A stretch of DNA of 64,000 bases from Heliomarina baculiformis. GTDB taxonomy: Bacteria; Pseudomonadota; Alphaproteobacteria; Rhodobacterales; Rhodobacteraceae. Below, piece after piece: positions 43,269 to 51,881 of this stretch. Numbering within the stretch: the stretch's first letter is position 1; each line of letters starts with the position of its first letter. The stretch lies in the NCBI RefSeq assembly GCF_019966545.1, contig NZ_JAIMIC010000005.1, positions 372,001 to 436,000 on the forward strand, in the 5' to 3' direction. Under the pieces are notes generated by a model. It ran no database searches. It was not told the DNA's origin and saw only the letters and a program-made list of their open reading frames with translations. The position numbers were made by a program, and so were the translations under genes.

Positions 43269-44338
43269 TTGGCCGCGCCCTTGTCCATTGCCGTGCCCGC
43301 GATGCCCTTGGGAAAGAAATAGACCAGCAGGATAAAGATGATCCCAAGCCAGAACAGCCAGCGGTCGGCGGCGAGCAGGTTCGGCAGGACGGGAATGCCG
43401 GCCATCGCCTCGGAGGCCGCGCCCATCAGGTCGCGCAGGTAATATTGCGCCAGCACCAGCAGCACCGCGCCGATGACCGCGCCCCACATGGTGCCCATGC
43501 CGCCGATCACCACCATCAGCAGGATGTCGATCATGATCGCGAAGGACAGGGCCGTGTCGGGGCCGGTGTACTTGAGCCAGACCGCATAGATTGTGCCCGC
43601 CAGCGAGGCCATGGTGGCCGAGAGGCAGAAAACGAAGGTGCGATAGGCGACGACACGATAGCCGATGGCCTCGGCGCGCTGCTCATTCTCACGAATGGCC
43701 TTGAGCACGGTGCCGAGCGGCGAAGTGGTAAATCGCAGCATCAGCAGGAACAGGATCAGCGAGGTCGCGAATACGAAGTAATAGGCCGCGAGCTTGCCAT
43801 TCAACCGGACATCCCAGAGGCGAACGACCTTGCCTTCGTCATCGGTCAGCAGCTTGGTCGCCGGTTTGAAGAGGTCGGGTGCCTTGTAGGTGATGCCGTC
43901 CTCGCCACCCGTGAGGCCGGACATCTGCGAGACCAGAACCAGCACGACCGAGGCCGCCGCAAGGGTAATCATCGCGAAGAAGATCGCCTTGACCCGCAGG
44001 CTGAGCAAGCCGATGGCGATGGCAAAGACAAGCGACACGCCTACCCCGGCCAGCGCGCCAAGGATGACAGGGATCCAGCCCGGGCCCATGCCCTTGAGCA
44101 GGATCGCCGCGCCGTAAGCCCCGAAGCCGAAGAACATGGTATGGGCAAAGCTGACGATGCCGGTATAGCCGATCAGCAGGTCATAGCTCGCGACCAGCAC
44201 GATGAAGATGCAGATGCGCGCGGCGACTTCGAGGGAGCGCACGTCCTGAAACAGGAAAGGCGCGAAGAGCAGAAGCGCGCCGATGGCGAGGACGATCAGC
44301 TTGATCGTAAGGGCGCCGGTGGTCTGGGTCTGGTTCAT
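43265..44338 (-). CDS. Branched-chain amino acid-type ABC transporter permease (LivM family)
   Basis: A 357-residue permease with about nine hydrophobic segments. YDLLIGYTGIVSFAHTMFFGFGAYGAAILL, LGTVLKAIRENEQRAEAIGY (ATPase coupling) and VVIGGMGTMWGAVIGA are LivM signatures. A hydrophilic insert around residues 160-200 (GGEDGITYKAPDLFKPATKLL) lies in the usual periplasmic loop. Two ATGs are adjacent; 44338 is better spaced from GGGAG (six bases) than 44341. Confidence 0.85.
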   Translation of the reverse strand: MNQTQTTGALTIKLIVLAIGALLLFAPFLFQDVRSLEVAARICIFIVLVASYDLLIGYTGIVSFAHTMFFGFGAYGAAILLKGMGPGWIPVILGALAGVGVSLVFAIAIGLLSLRVKAIFFAMITLAAASVVLVLVSQMSGLTGGEDGITYKAPDLFKPATKLLTDDEGKVVRLWDVRLNGKLAAYYFVFATSLILFLLMLRFTTSPLGTVLKAIRENEQRAEAIGYRVVAYRTFVFCLSATMASLAGTIYAVWLKYTGPDTALSFAIMIDILLMVVIGGMGTMWGAVIGAVLLVLAQYYLRDLMGAASEAMAGIPVLPNLLAADRWLFWLGIIFILLVYFFPKGIAGTAMDKGAAK

Positions 44339-44349
44339 CATTCGCTCCC

Positions 44350-45339
44350 TCACACGGCCGGTTTCAGGCCGTTGGGCCGCCAGAGCAGGATCGCCACCAT
44401 CAGGATCATGTTCGAGGCCAGCGCCATCTTGGGCGCGAGAAAGCCCAAGTAGTTCGACATGAGACCGACAAGGATCGCGCCGAGCAGCGTGCCCTCGATG
44501 GAGCCGAGGCCGCCGATGATGACAACGATGAAGACGATGATCATCAGCTCGGAGCCGAGCGCGGGGGTGATCAGGGTCTCGTACCCCGCCCACATCGCGC
44601 CGCCGAGTGCAGCAAGTCCCGAGCCGAGCATGAAGACGGCGATAAACAGACGGTCAACCCGAAAGCCGAGCGCCTCGACCATTTCGCGGTTTTCCACCCC
44701 GGCACGGACAAGGAGACCGATGCGGGTGCGGTTCATCACGAGGTACAGCCCAACGAAGACCGCGAGGCCCAGCAGGAAGGCAAAACCGCGATAGATTTCG
44801 ATGCTGACATCGCCGATAATCCAGGAGCCTTCGAGGAAATGCGGACGCAGCACAGTAAAGGGCGTGCCTCCCCAGAAAGCGAGGATGGTCTGTTCGGCGA
44901 CGATCATCGCACCCATGGTGATCAGGATCTGGCGCAGGTGGTCCTTGTAGACGGGTCGGATGATCACGGTTTCAAAGAACCAGCCCGCGACGAGGCCAAA
45001 GAGGATCGCGGCAAGAAAGGCCATGACAAGCGCGGCGCTGTTGAGCGCGACGCTGTCGGCGGCGAGCCATGTGCTGAGGCCCGCGAGGACGGTGGCGGCG
45101 ATGAAAGCGCCAAAGCTCACGAACGCCGAGTGGCCGAAGTTCAGTACGTCCATCAGGCCGAAGACAAGGCTGAGACCCGAGGCCATGAGGAAGACCATCA
45201 TGCCCATCGCCAGCCCGGCGACGGTCAGCGTGGCCCATGATGAGGGCGCGCCGATCAGGATGAAGGCCACTGCCGCGAGCGCGACGGGCAACAGGTTCAC
45301 CCCGCCCATGCGCCCCAAGATTTCCGATATTCTGTCCAT
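44350..45339 (-). CDS. Branched-chain amino acid-type ABC transporter permease (LivH family)
   Basis: A 329-residue permease with eight or nine transmembrane segments. GLSLVFGLMDVLNFGHSAFVSFGAF is the LivH hallmark, NREMVEALGFRVDRLFIAVF the coupling loop, and VVIIGGLGSIEGTLLGA the conserved C-terminal motif. ATG 45339 follows AGGGA; the longer frame into livF is not used. It forms the membrane channel with the LivM-like protein. Confidence 0.85.
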   Translation of the reverse strand: MDRISEILGRMGGVNLLPVALAAVAFILIGAPSSWATLTVAGLAMGMMVFLMASGLSLVFGLMDVLNFGHSAFVSFGAFIAATVLAGLSTWLAADSVALNSAALVMAFLAAILFGLVAGWFFETVIIRPVYKDHLRQILITMGAMIVAEQTILAFWGGTPFTVLRPHFLEGSWIIGDVSIEIYRGFAFLLGLAVFVGLYLVMNRTRIGLLVRAGVENREMVEALGFRVDRLFIAVFMLGSGLAALGGAMWAGYETLITPALGSELMIIVFIVVIIGGLGSIEGTLLGAILVGLMSNYLGFLAPKMALASNMILMVAILLWRPNGLKPAV

Positions 45340-45352
45340 TTGACTCTTTCCC

Positions 45353-46057
45353 TCACATGGCCAGTCCGAGCAGCCGGTCCTGAAGACCGGTATCTGCTGC
45401 GAAGGCTTCCATGCTGCCTTGGTGCACGACGCGGCCATCGTCGATGACGGCCATGTCGCGGCCCAGCTTGCGGGCAAAGTTGAAGTTCTGTTCGACCAGC
45501 AGAATGGTGCTGTCCTGCCCGATTTCGCGAAACGCCTCGCCCATTGAATCGACGATCGCCGGTGCAAGACCCTTGGTCGGCTCGTCGATCAGGATCAGCT
45601 CGCGAGGTTCCATGATGGCACGAGCGACCGAGAGCATCTGTTTCTGTCCGCCCGACAGCGACCACGCCTTTTTGTCGCGGAAGCGTTCGAGCGCGGGGAA
45701 AAGTTCGTGGATCCGCTTGAGCCGCACCGGGTCGATCCGGCCCTTGTCGGCGGCGAGGACGAGATTTTCATCCACGGTGAGCGTGCCGAAGATGCCCATG
45801 TTCTCGGGCACATAGGCGATGCCGAGCTTTGCGATTTCCGCCGTATGGAGCTGTGTTATGTCTTGTCCGCGAAATTTGACCGAACCGGGCGAGGCGTTCC
45901 AAAGCCCCATGATGGAGCGCAGCGTGGTCGTTTTGCCCGCGCCGTTGCGGCCCAGCAGAACGAAAACGCCGCCCTCTGGCACTGTAAGGCTGACGTCATG
46001 CAGCACAGCGTATTGACCGATATCGGTCTTCATATGGTCGAGGGTCAACAGGCTCAT
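45353..46057 (-). CDS. ABC transporter ATP-binding protein (LivF family)
   Basis: A 234-residue ATPase, the smaller of the two Liv ATPases. Walker A is LGRNGAGKTTTLRSIMG, signature LSGGQKQMLSVARAI, Walker B LILIDEPTKGLAP, and the switch region LLVEQNF. It overlaps the livG-like gene by four bases (ATGA). With LivG it powers import of the ligand bound by the LivK-like protein. Confidence 0.88.
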   Translation of the reverse strand: MSLLTLDHMKTDIGQYAVLHDVSLTVPEGGVFVLLGRNGAGKTTTLRSIMGLWNASPGSVKFRGQDITQLHTAEIAKLGIAYVPENMGIFGTLTVDENLVLAADKGRIDPVRLKRIHELFPALERFRDKKAWSLSGGQKQMLSVARAIMEPRELILIDEPTKGLAPAIVDSMGEAFREIGQDSTILLVEQNFNFARKLGRDMAVIDDGRVVHQGSMEAFAADTGLQDRLLGLAM

Positions 46058-46818
46058 GCGACGCCCTCGGATGTGCCGAGATAGACATCGCGGACGATCT
46101 GGCTCGACATGACCTCTTGCGGAGCGCCATCGGCGAGCAGCTCTCCGTTATGGAGAACGATGATGCGGTCGGCGAGCGCGCGCACCACGTCCATCTTGTG
46201 TTCGACCAGCAGAACCGTCTTGGTCTTGTCGGCCTTGATGCCGGCGATCAGGTCGAGCACGTCAGGCGCGTGGTCGAGCGACATGCCTGCGGTGGGTTCG
46301 TCGAACATATAGATATCGGGCTCCATCGCCATGAGCAGTGCGACCTCGAGCTTGCGCTGGTCGCCATGTGGCAGGTTGGCGGCGGTCTGGTGGGCGAGCT
46401 TGGTCAGGCGGGTCGCCTCGAGGTAGTGCTCGGCCTTTTCGCTGAGGGCGCGAAAATGGCTGACCGGGCGCAGCATGCGCCAGCCCTCGCCGGAATGCGC
46501 CTGAACCGCGAGGCGGATATTTTCAAACACGCTCAGTTGCGGGAACAGGTTGGTCAGCTGAAAGGCACGGCCGATCCCGTGGCGTGCGCGAGCCGAGGGC
46601 GAGAGTGCGGTGATGTCGGTGCCATCCTTGATGACCTTGCCCGATGTCGCGGCAAGCTGGCCGGAGATCAGGTTGAAATAGGTGGTCTTGCCAGCGCCGT
46701 TCGGCCCGACGATGACGGTCAGTTCGCCCGGGCGAAACGCGCAGGAGACGCTGTTGACCGCGACGTGGCCGCCGAACCGGATTGTCAGGTCCTGCGTGAC
46801 GAGGGATGGATCGCTCAT
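46054..46818 (-). CDS. ABC transporter ATP-binding protein (LivG family)
   Basis: A 254-residue ATPase. Walker A is VGPNGAGKTTYFNLISG; the signature segment is divergent (LPHGDQRKLEVALLMAMEPD, where most LivG have the same HGxQR spelling), Walker B is IYMFDEPTAGMS and the switch His is VLLVEHKMDVV. Sixty-three bases separate it from the binding-protein gene. Confidence 0.88.
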   Translation of the reverse strand: MSDPSLVTQDLTIRFGGHVAVNSVSCAFRPGELTVIVGPNGAGKTTYFNLISGQLAATSGKVIKDGTDITALSPSARARHGIGRAFQLTNLFPQLSVFENIRLAVQAHSGEGWRMLRPVSHFRALSEKAEHYLEATRLTKLAHQTAANLPHGDQRKLEVALLMAMEPDIYMFDEPTAGMSLDHAPDVLDLIAGIKADKTKTVLLVEHKMDVVRALADRIIVLHNGELLADGAPQEVMSSQIVRDVYLGTSEGVA

Positions 46819-46881
46819 GTGATTGTTCTTTTGTATCGGAGTACGGGGTGGCCCGGGCGGATTGCGCCCGGGCCGCTTGGA

Positions 46882-48081
46882 TCAGCCGTTGTTGTCGCGA
46901 CCGACCGGGATGTCCATTTCGTCAGCCGGGATGATCCGGACCTTTTCCGGGATCGCCCAATCGACGCCCTCATCCACGCGGATCTTGAAGTGCAGCATGT
47001 CCTGCAGCGCCTGGTGGTCTTCGGGGCGGAAGGTCATGGAACCCTTGGGCGTGTCCCAGGTCATGCCTTCCATGGTTTCGATCAGCGTCTCGGTTTCATA
47101 GTCGGGCGCCTCTTTCAGCGCCTTGACCACGGCGAGCGCGGCCGACATGCCACCGGCGGTGAAGAAGTCGGGCGGCGTGTCGAAACGTGCCTCATGCTCT
47201 TTCACCAGCCATTCGTTGACCGGGTTCTCGAAGGCCTCGTAGTAGTAATAGACCGCGCCTTCCATGCCGGGAAAACGCTTGTAGGTCGGCAGAACCGGCA
47301 GGATGTGACCGCCCATCGAGATTTCGATGTCATAGCGGGACGGGTCCATAGCCTGGATCTTGCCCGGCGCGTCGCCGCCACCGGCGATGTAGATCAGGAT
47401 GACCTTGCGGCCTTCTTTATCCTTGAGTGCGTTGAACATGCGCTCGGCCACGGCGGTGAAATCGGTGGCGCCTTGGGGGACGTATTCCTCGGCCACGACC
47501 TGCGCGCCGGTGCCATCGAGCGCGGATTTGAAGGCGGCGATGCCGTCATGGCCAAAGGCGTAATCCTCGGCCAGCGTGGCGACTACGAGGTTTTCATCCG
47601 GCTGGAGGGCGAGCGCCTGCGCCTGCATATCCATCGAGGAGTTACGCGAGGTCTTGAAGACATAGCGGTTGCTATCCGGCCCGGTGAGGCTGTCGGCAAC
47701 GGCAGGTTCGACGATCAGGATCTTTTCGTATTCCTCAGCAATCGGCAGCATGCCAACGGTCACACCCGAAGAGGTCGCCCCGACGGCGAGCAGAACTTCG
47801 TCATCGCCATAGGCTTCGGCCAGAACGGCGCGGGCGACGTCAGGCTTGAACTGGGTGTCCTTGATGATCAGCTCGATCGGACGCCCGTTGATTTCATTGG
47901 TGCCATCGGTGCCGTATTCGATGCCCATCTCGAACCCGGTCTGGGCCTGTTTCGAGAAGGCCTCGAAGCTGGACCCCGACAATCCGTGGATCAGTGCAAT
48001 CTTGATTGGATCTTCGGCGTAAACGGCGGTTGCGGCAACACTCACCGCAAATGTTGCGACGAGTCGCTTGATGATATTCAT
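46882..48081 (-). CDS. ABC transporter substrate-binding protein (LivK-type, family 6)
   Basis: A 399-residue precursor with a signal peptide (MNIIKRLVATFAVSVAATAVYA, cleavage before EDPIK). The mature part is a type I periplasmic fold: IKIALIHGLSGSSFEAFSKQAQ, then a long lobe with FEMGIEYGTDGTNEINGRPIELIIKDTQ in segments, VEPAVADSLTG and TAGGMSAALAVVKAL. Members of this subgroup next to CoA ligases often bind aromatic or short-chain carboxylates rather than leucine, but that is an inference from context. It is the first gene of the operon that runs to the hydrolase at 42426. Confidence 0.85.
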   Translation of the reverse strand: MNIIKRLVATFAVSVAATAVYAEDPIKIALIHGLSGSSFEAFSKQAQTGFEMGIEYGTDGTNEINGRPIELIIKDTQFKPDVARAVLAEAYGDDEVLLAVGATSSGVTVGMLPIAEEYEKILIVEPAVADSLTGPDSNRYVFKTSRNSSMDMQAQALALQPDENLVVATLAEDYAFGHDGIAAFKSALDGTGAQVVAEEYVPQGATDFTAVAERMFNALKDKEGRKVILIYIAGGGDAPGKIQAMDPSRYDIEISMGGHILPVLPTYKRFPGMEGAVYYYYEAFENPVNEWLVKEHEARFDTPPDFFTAGGMSAALAVVKALKEAPDYETETLIETMEGMTWDTPKGSMTFRPEDHQALQDMLHFKIRVDEGVDWAIPEKVRIIPADEMDIPVGRDNNG

Positions 48082-48182
48082 GGTATCCTCCCATTCGGCA
48101 GTAGCGCACGGGCATTGCACCCATATTCTCACCTGCTACCTTGAGTGGCAGGATCACCCGTGGCGCGCGCCGGAGCAATATA

Positions 48183-48785
48183 GTGGAACTACGTATCGAC
48201 GAGGCATTTGCATCCGGAGACTTTGCCGGGATCGCTTTCGACTTTGCGCCGGTGGGGTTGGTGATTACGGAAAACCGTGTTATTCGCGAATGTAATCAAG
48301 CCTTTGCCGAGATGTTCGGCTATGAACGGGACGAGTTGCGCAATCAGGTTTTCGCAATGCTTTACCCCAGCGACGAGGAGTTCGTGAACATCCGCGACCG
48401 GGGCGTTCGACAGTTGCGCGAGAACAATACCTACTGGGACGAGCGCATCATGGCCCAGAAGAGCGGCACCCTGTTCTGGTGCCGCGTGCGGGGGCATTCC
48501 TTTACGCCCGAAGATCCACTGATGCGGGCGGTCTGGAGCTTTGCGGACCTGTCGGCCACCCGTCCCTATGTACCGCTGAGCCGGCGTGAGCGAGAGATCA
48601 TTTCCTACCTGTCGGACGGGTTGACCAGCAAGGAAATCGCCCGGCGGCTGGATATTTCGCACCGGACGGTCGAGGTTTACCGCGCGAAGCTGCTGAAGAA
48701 ATTCGGCGTCAACAATACGGGCGGCTTGTTCCATTCGCTCGGCGGGATCGGCAGCGATCACGTGGTGTCGCGCAGCGGCGACTAG
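48183..48785 (+). CDS. PAS domain LuxR-type transcriptional regulator (paralogue 2)
   Basis: A 200-residue paralogue of the regulator at 41850, with the same PAS core (FAPVGLVITENRVIRECNQAF onwards) and LuxR helix-turn-helix LTSKEIARRLDISHRTVEVY. GTG at 48183 has GGAG seven bases upstream; a TTG at 48141 in the same frame lacks a good site. AACTACGTA at 48187-48195, just inside the gene, matches the half-site found before the first regulator. It is divergent from the binding-protein gene, so it may control the transporter operon. It overlaps the esterase gene by four bases at its end. Confidence 0.85.
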   Translation: MELRIDEAFASGDFAGIAFDFAPVGLVITENRVIRECNQAFAEMFGYERDELRNQVFAMLYPSDEEFVNIRDRGVRQLRENNTYWDERIMAQKSGTLFWCRVRGHSFTPEDPLMRAVWSFADLSATRPYVPLSRREREIISYLSDGLTSKEIARRLDISHRTVEVYRAKLLKKFGVNNTGGLFHSLGGIGSDHVVSRSGD

Positions 48786-49645
48786 TTCACTGGCGTCTCC
48801 CAGAGAAAGCTGACGGCGCGGACGAGGAAACCAGTGACAGATGCCCCATGGGTCGCGCCGGGAATTTCCATGAAAGGCGCGTTGAGTTTGTCGGACATGC
48901 GCTGCGCGCGCCCGACCATGTCACGTTCGCGCAGGCGGGCGATCCGGTCGGCAGGCTGGCCTGCCGCCAGCGCAGCCTCGGGCGTTTCAAGCGCGCCCAC
49001 GGTGATCAGGACCGGGGCGCCATCGGCCTTTGCGGCTTTTTCCAACGCCTCGGGATCGGTCCAGATCGAGGGGCTGCCCGCCGCGACATGGGAAAACAAT
49101 CCGGGCTGCGCATTGCGGGCCTGAAGCGCGAAGACGCCGCCAAAGCTGTGGCCAAGGATCATACGGTGATCCGGGTCTATGCTGAGGCGGCCCTCGATCC
49201 GTGGAATAAGCTGGTCGCGGATTATGGCGAGTGTAGCCGCCCTGCCCGGCCCGGATTTTTCCGGTCCGATGAGGTCGGTGCCGCGCCGGTCGAAATCGAT
49301 CAGCGTGTCCGTGGGCCAACCGATGCCGACGATCACGGTGGGCTGCACGGCGGATTCAGCGAAACGACTGGCCTGCATCCTTTCGGTGTCGCGGAGCGTG
49401 CCAAAGGTCCAGCCCGCGTCGATGGCGTAGATGATGCCGTAGCCATCCGGTGGTGGCGGCGCATCGGGGATGGAGAGCAGGATCCGGAATTGAGAGAGCC
49501 CCTCGCCGATGTCGAAAACGGCTGTCTGCGCGGGGTGCCAAGGCGCGCCGAAAACCTCGGCGCGCGGGATCTGCTGGGCGCAGATATCGGTGGCGAGGCC
49601 CATCATTGCGAGTGATGCGGCCATGGCGGCGATATGTTTGCGCAT
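48782..49645 (-). CDS. Exported alpha/beta hydrolase, siderophore-esterase-like (IroE/Fes-type)
   Basis: A 287-residue protein with a signal peptide (cleavage near DICAQQ) and an esterase D-like fold: IIYAIDAGWTFGTL, VIVGIGWP, the nucleophile elbow ILGHSFGGVFAL, AAGSPSIW and a C-terminal PGATHGAS His. IroE- and Fes-like enzymes hydrolyse trilactone or salmochelin-type siderophores, and this gene overlaps the siderophore-receptor stop by one base (TGATG), which supports that reading. It would act in the periplasm on ligands brought in by the receptor. Confidence 0.8.
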   Translation of the reverse strand: MRKHIAAMAASLAMMGLATDICAQQIPRAEVFGAPWHPAQTAVFDIGEGLSQFRILLSIPDAPPPPDGYGIIYAIDAGWTFGTLRDTERMQASRFAESAVQPTVIVGIGWPTDTLIDFDRRGTDLIGPEKSGPGRAATLAIIRDQLIPRIEGRLSIDPDHRMILGHSFGGVFALQARNAQPGLFSHVAAGSPSIWTDPEALEKAAKADGAPVLITVGALETPEAALAAGQPADRIARLRERDMVGRAQRMSDKLNAPFMEIPGATHGASVTGFLVRAVSFLWETPVN

Positions 49646-51753
49646 CAGAAAGTTTTCGTCAGCGACAGATTGAACGTGCGCGGCTCACCCCGGAAGTTGA
49701 AGACCGTCGTGCTGCCGACGCGGGTGTAATAGTCGCGATCCAGCACATTATCGACACCGACGCGGAGCATAACGTCGTTGCCCAGATCCCTGGCCGCCAT
49801 CAGATCGACGATGCCGTAGCCGGGCGCCTCGACACCGCGCGAGGAAAAGCCGGACAGCAGGGTCAGACGTCCACCAAAGCTCCAGCCCGCCATGGCACCC
49901 TGGGTCACGTCATAATTGCCGACCAGTTTGAACATATGCTCGGGCGTGTAGGTCGAGAAATCCTGACCCGCGCTGGTGCCGTTCAGATATTCTGTGTCGG
50001 TGTAGGTGTAGCCCCCAGCAAGATGCAGGTTGTCCATCACCTCGCCCGCGAGTGTCAGTTCGAGCCCGCGCGAGCGGACCTCTTCCTCGGCCACAAAGTA
50101 GTTGGTGCCGATCACTGACACCGGACGGTTGACCTCGCGCAGATCGAAGAGCGCGGCGGAGACGTCGAGACCATAGCCAAGGGTTGCCTTGACACCGATT
50201 TCGAACTGCTCGCCGGTGACCGGATCGAGAAGGCCCCCGGCGCTGTCGACTTCGGACTGGGGAATGAAGATTTCGGAATAGCTCGCGTAGAGCGTCGTGC
50301 TCGGGTTCAGATCATAGGTGACACCTGCAAAGGGCGTGACCTGCGCGTCGACGTCGAAGGTGTCGGAGGCAACCGCCCCGGTTGCAAGCGTCGTGGTCGA
50401 GGATGTGCCTTCGTACCAGCTTAGACGTGCGCCACCGATCAGGGTCAGCGGTTCAATCGGTTTCAGGCGGACCTGCGTGTAGAGACCTTTGGACGTGGAA
50501 TCCGCATCGGTTCGCGTGCTGTAGGCCGCATTCGGCCGGGGCACGGCGCCGGTATCCCACGTGTCGAGATCCCATGTGCCCGCGATGCTGCCGCGCGCCT
50601 GCAGCATGGTGCTGTCGACCCTTTGCCAGTCGGCACCGACGATGGCGTTACCGTCCCAGCCGCCCAGCATGAAGGGGATTTCGGCATGCAGGTCGAGCGC
50701 GAGGCTGTCCTGATCGAAATCGCGGCCCAGCCACGCAATGCTTGAGATCGTGTTATCCGCCGCTGCGGCGGAACCGGAATACCCATACAGGAAATCAACG
50801 TCCTGCTGGGAATGGCGCAGCGAGAACTTGATGCGCGCGCCATTGTCAAAGTGATGTTCGGCCGCGACCACGGCATCGAGCGTTTCGTTCTCGAAATCGT
50901 TCCAGTCGAGAACCGTCGTCGTTTCCACGTCGGTCCAGATTAGCGAATTGTCCGCATAGGCGGGCAGACCGTTATAGGGCGTGATGTCGCGTTTCATCTG
51001 GCTGAGCGAGAAGGTCAGCGTGGTATCGGGCGTGATGTCCCATGCCAGCGCACCATAGAGCGATTGAACGCCGTTCTCGACCCCGTCGACAAAGCCGTCG
51101 CCGTCGCCATAGGCCGCGACGAAACGGCCACGAACGGTGCCGTCGGCGTTCAGCGCGTCGGACACATCGAATTCGACCCGCGCCTGACCGTTGGAATCGA
51201 CCGACGCCGTGGCATAGCCTTGGAAGGCGGTCGCGGTGGCCTGTTTCAGGCGCATGTTGATCGAGCCTGCGGGTTCGCCGGTGCCGATGAAAAGACCGGC
51301 AGGCCCCTTGAGGATTTCGACGTGGTCGACGATGGAGAGATCGGGCTGGGTGCCGTAGATCGAGCTGACCGGCGCGGGCAGACCATCGAAATAGAGATAG
51401 TCGAATTCATAGCCGCGCGAGAAGATCGAGGAACGACCGACGTTATTGTTCAGGATCATGATGCCGGGCGTATCGGCCAGCGCCTCTTCGAGCGCGGTGT
51501 AACCGCCATCCTTGATCTGCTTGCTGGTGATAACGGTGGTGGACTGCGGTACTTCACGCGGGCTCATCGCCGCTTTTTCGCCGACCGAGATGAGATCGGT
51601 GGTGTAGCTGTTGGTGCCTTCCGTCTCATAGCTCGACCCGAGCACGGTGATCGGGTCAAGTTCGATCACGTCCTGTGCTAGTGCGGGCCCGGCGATGACG
51701 GTGGTTGCCATCAGAACATGGCGGATTGAGCGATGCGGGAGTCGGCGCGTCAT
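49645..51753 (-). CDS. TonB-dependent siderophore receptor
   Basis: A 702-residue outer-membrane receptor. The signal peptide ends near GPALAQDV; the plug domain (about 60-170) includes REVPQSTTVITSKQIKDGG, ALADTPGIMILNNNVG and VEILKGPAGLFIGTGEPAGSINM, which is the FhuE/FpvA-type siderophore-receptor spelling. About twenty-two beta strands follow, and the final residue is Phe. There is no N-terminal transducer extension, so no sigma-regulator partner is expected. Expression is likely through the divergent AraC/PchR-like regulator. The siderophore itself is unknown. Confidence 0.9.
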   Translation of the reverse strand: MTRRLPHRSIRHVLMATTVIAGPALAQDVIELDPITVLGSSYETEGTNSYTTDLISVGEKAAMSPREVPQSTTVITSKQIKDGGYTALEEALADTPGIMILNNNVGRSSIFSRGYEFDYLYFDGLPAPVSSIYGTQPDLSIVDHVEILKGPAGLFIGTGEPAGSINMRLKQATATAFQGYATASVDSNGQARVEFDVSDALNADGTVRGRFVAAYGDGDGFVDGVENGVQSLYGALAWDITPDTTLTFSLSQMKRDITPYNGLPAYADNSLIWTDVETTTVLDWNDFENETLDAVVAAEHHFDNGARIKFSLRHSQQDVDFLYGYSGSAAAADNTISSIAWLGRDFDQDSLALDLHAEIPFMLGGWDGNAIVGADWQRVDSTMLQARGSIAGTWDLDTWDTGAVPRPNAAYSTRTDADSTSKGLYTQVRLKPIEPLTLIGGARLSWYEGTSSTTTLATGAVASDTFDVDAQVTPFAGVTYDLNPSTTLYASYSEIFIPQSEVDSAGGLLDPVTGEQFEIGVKATLGYGLDVSAALFDLREVNRPVSVIGTNYFVAEEEVRSRGLELTLAGEVMDNLHLAGGYTYTDTEYLNGTSAGQDFSTYTPEHMFKLVGNYDVTQGAMAGWSFGGRLTLLSGFSSRGVEAPGYGIVDLMAARDLGNDVMLRVGVDNVLDRDYYTRVGSTTVFNFRGEPRTFNLSLTKTF

Positions 51754-51881
51754 GGTATCCTCGAATTCCTACTATTTTTATCAAGAAATAAGAGGTAGGA
51801 CCGGGACAGACCAGCCGAATACCTTTTCGATACGGTCAGAGATATGCTTGAAACCGTCAGTTTCTTTGGGGGACGGCTTAA
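51754..51881. promoter_or_regulatory. Divergent promoter between siderophore receptor and AraC regulator
   Basis: A 128-base gap with an A/T-rich centre (51770-51792). CCTAC at 51768-51772 and GTAGG at 51795-51799 form a spaced inverted repeat. Fur/RirA or AraC sites are expected but none is clear enough to assign. Confidence 0.25.

Noticed and set aside
46117-48144. 675-codon open frame on the plus strand across livG and livK-like genes
   Set aside because: Mirror of genuine minus-strand genes with intact motifs; composition is typical of antisense GC-rich frames.
48141-48182. Upstream TTG start extending the second PAS-LuxR regulator by 14 residues
   Set aside because: No ribosome binding site precedes it, while GTG 48183 has GGAG at seven bases.
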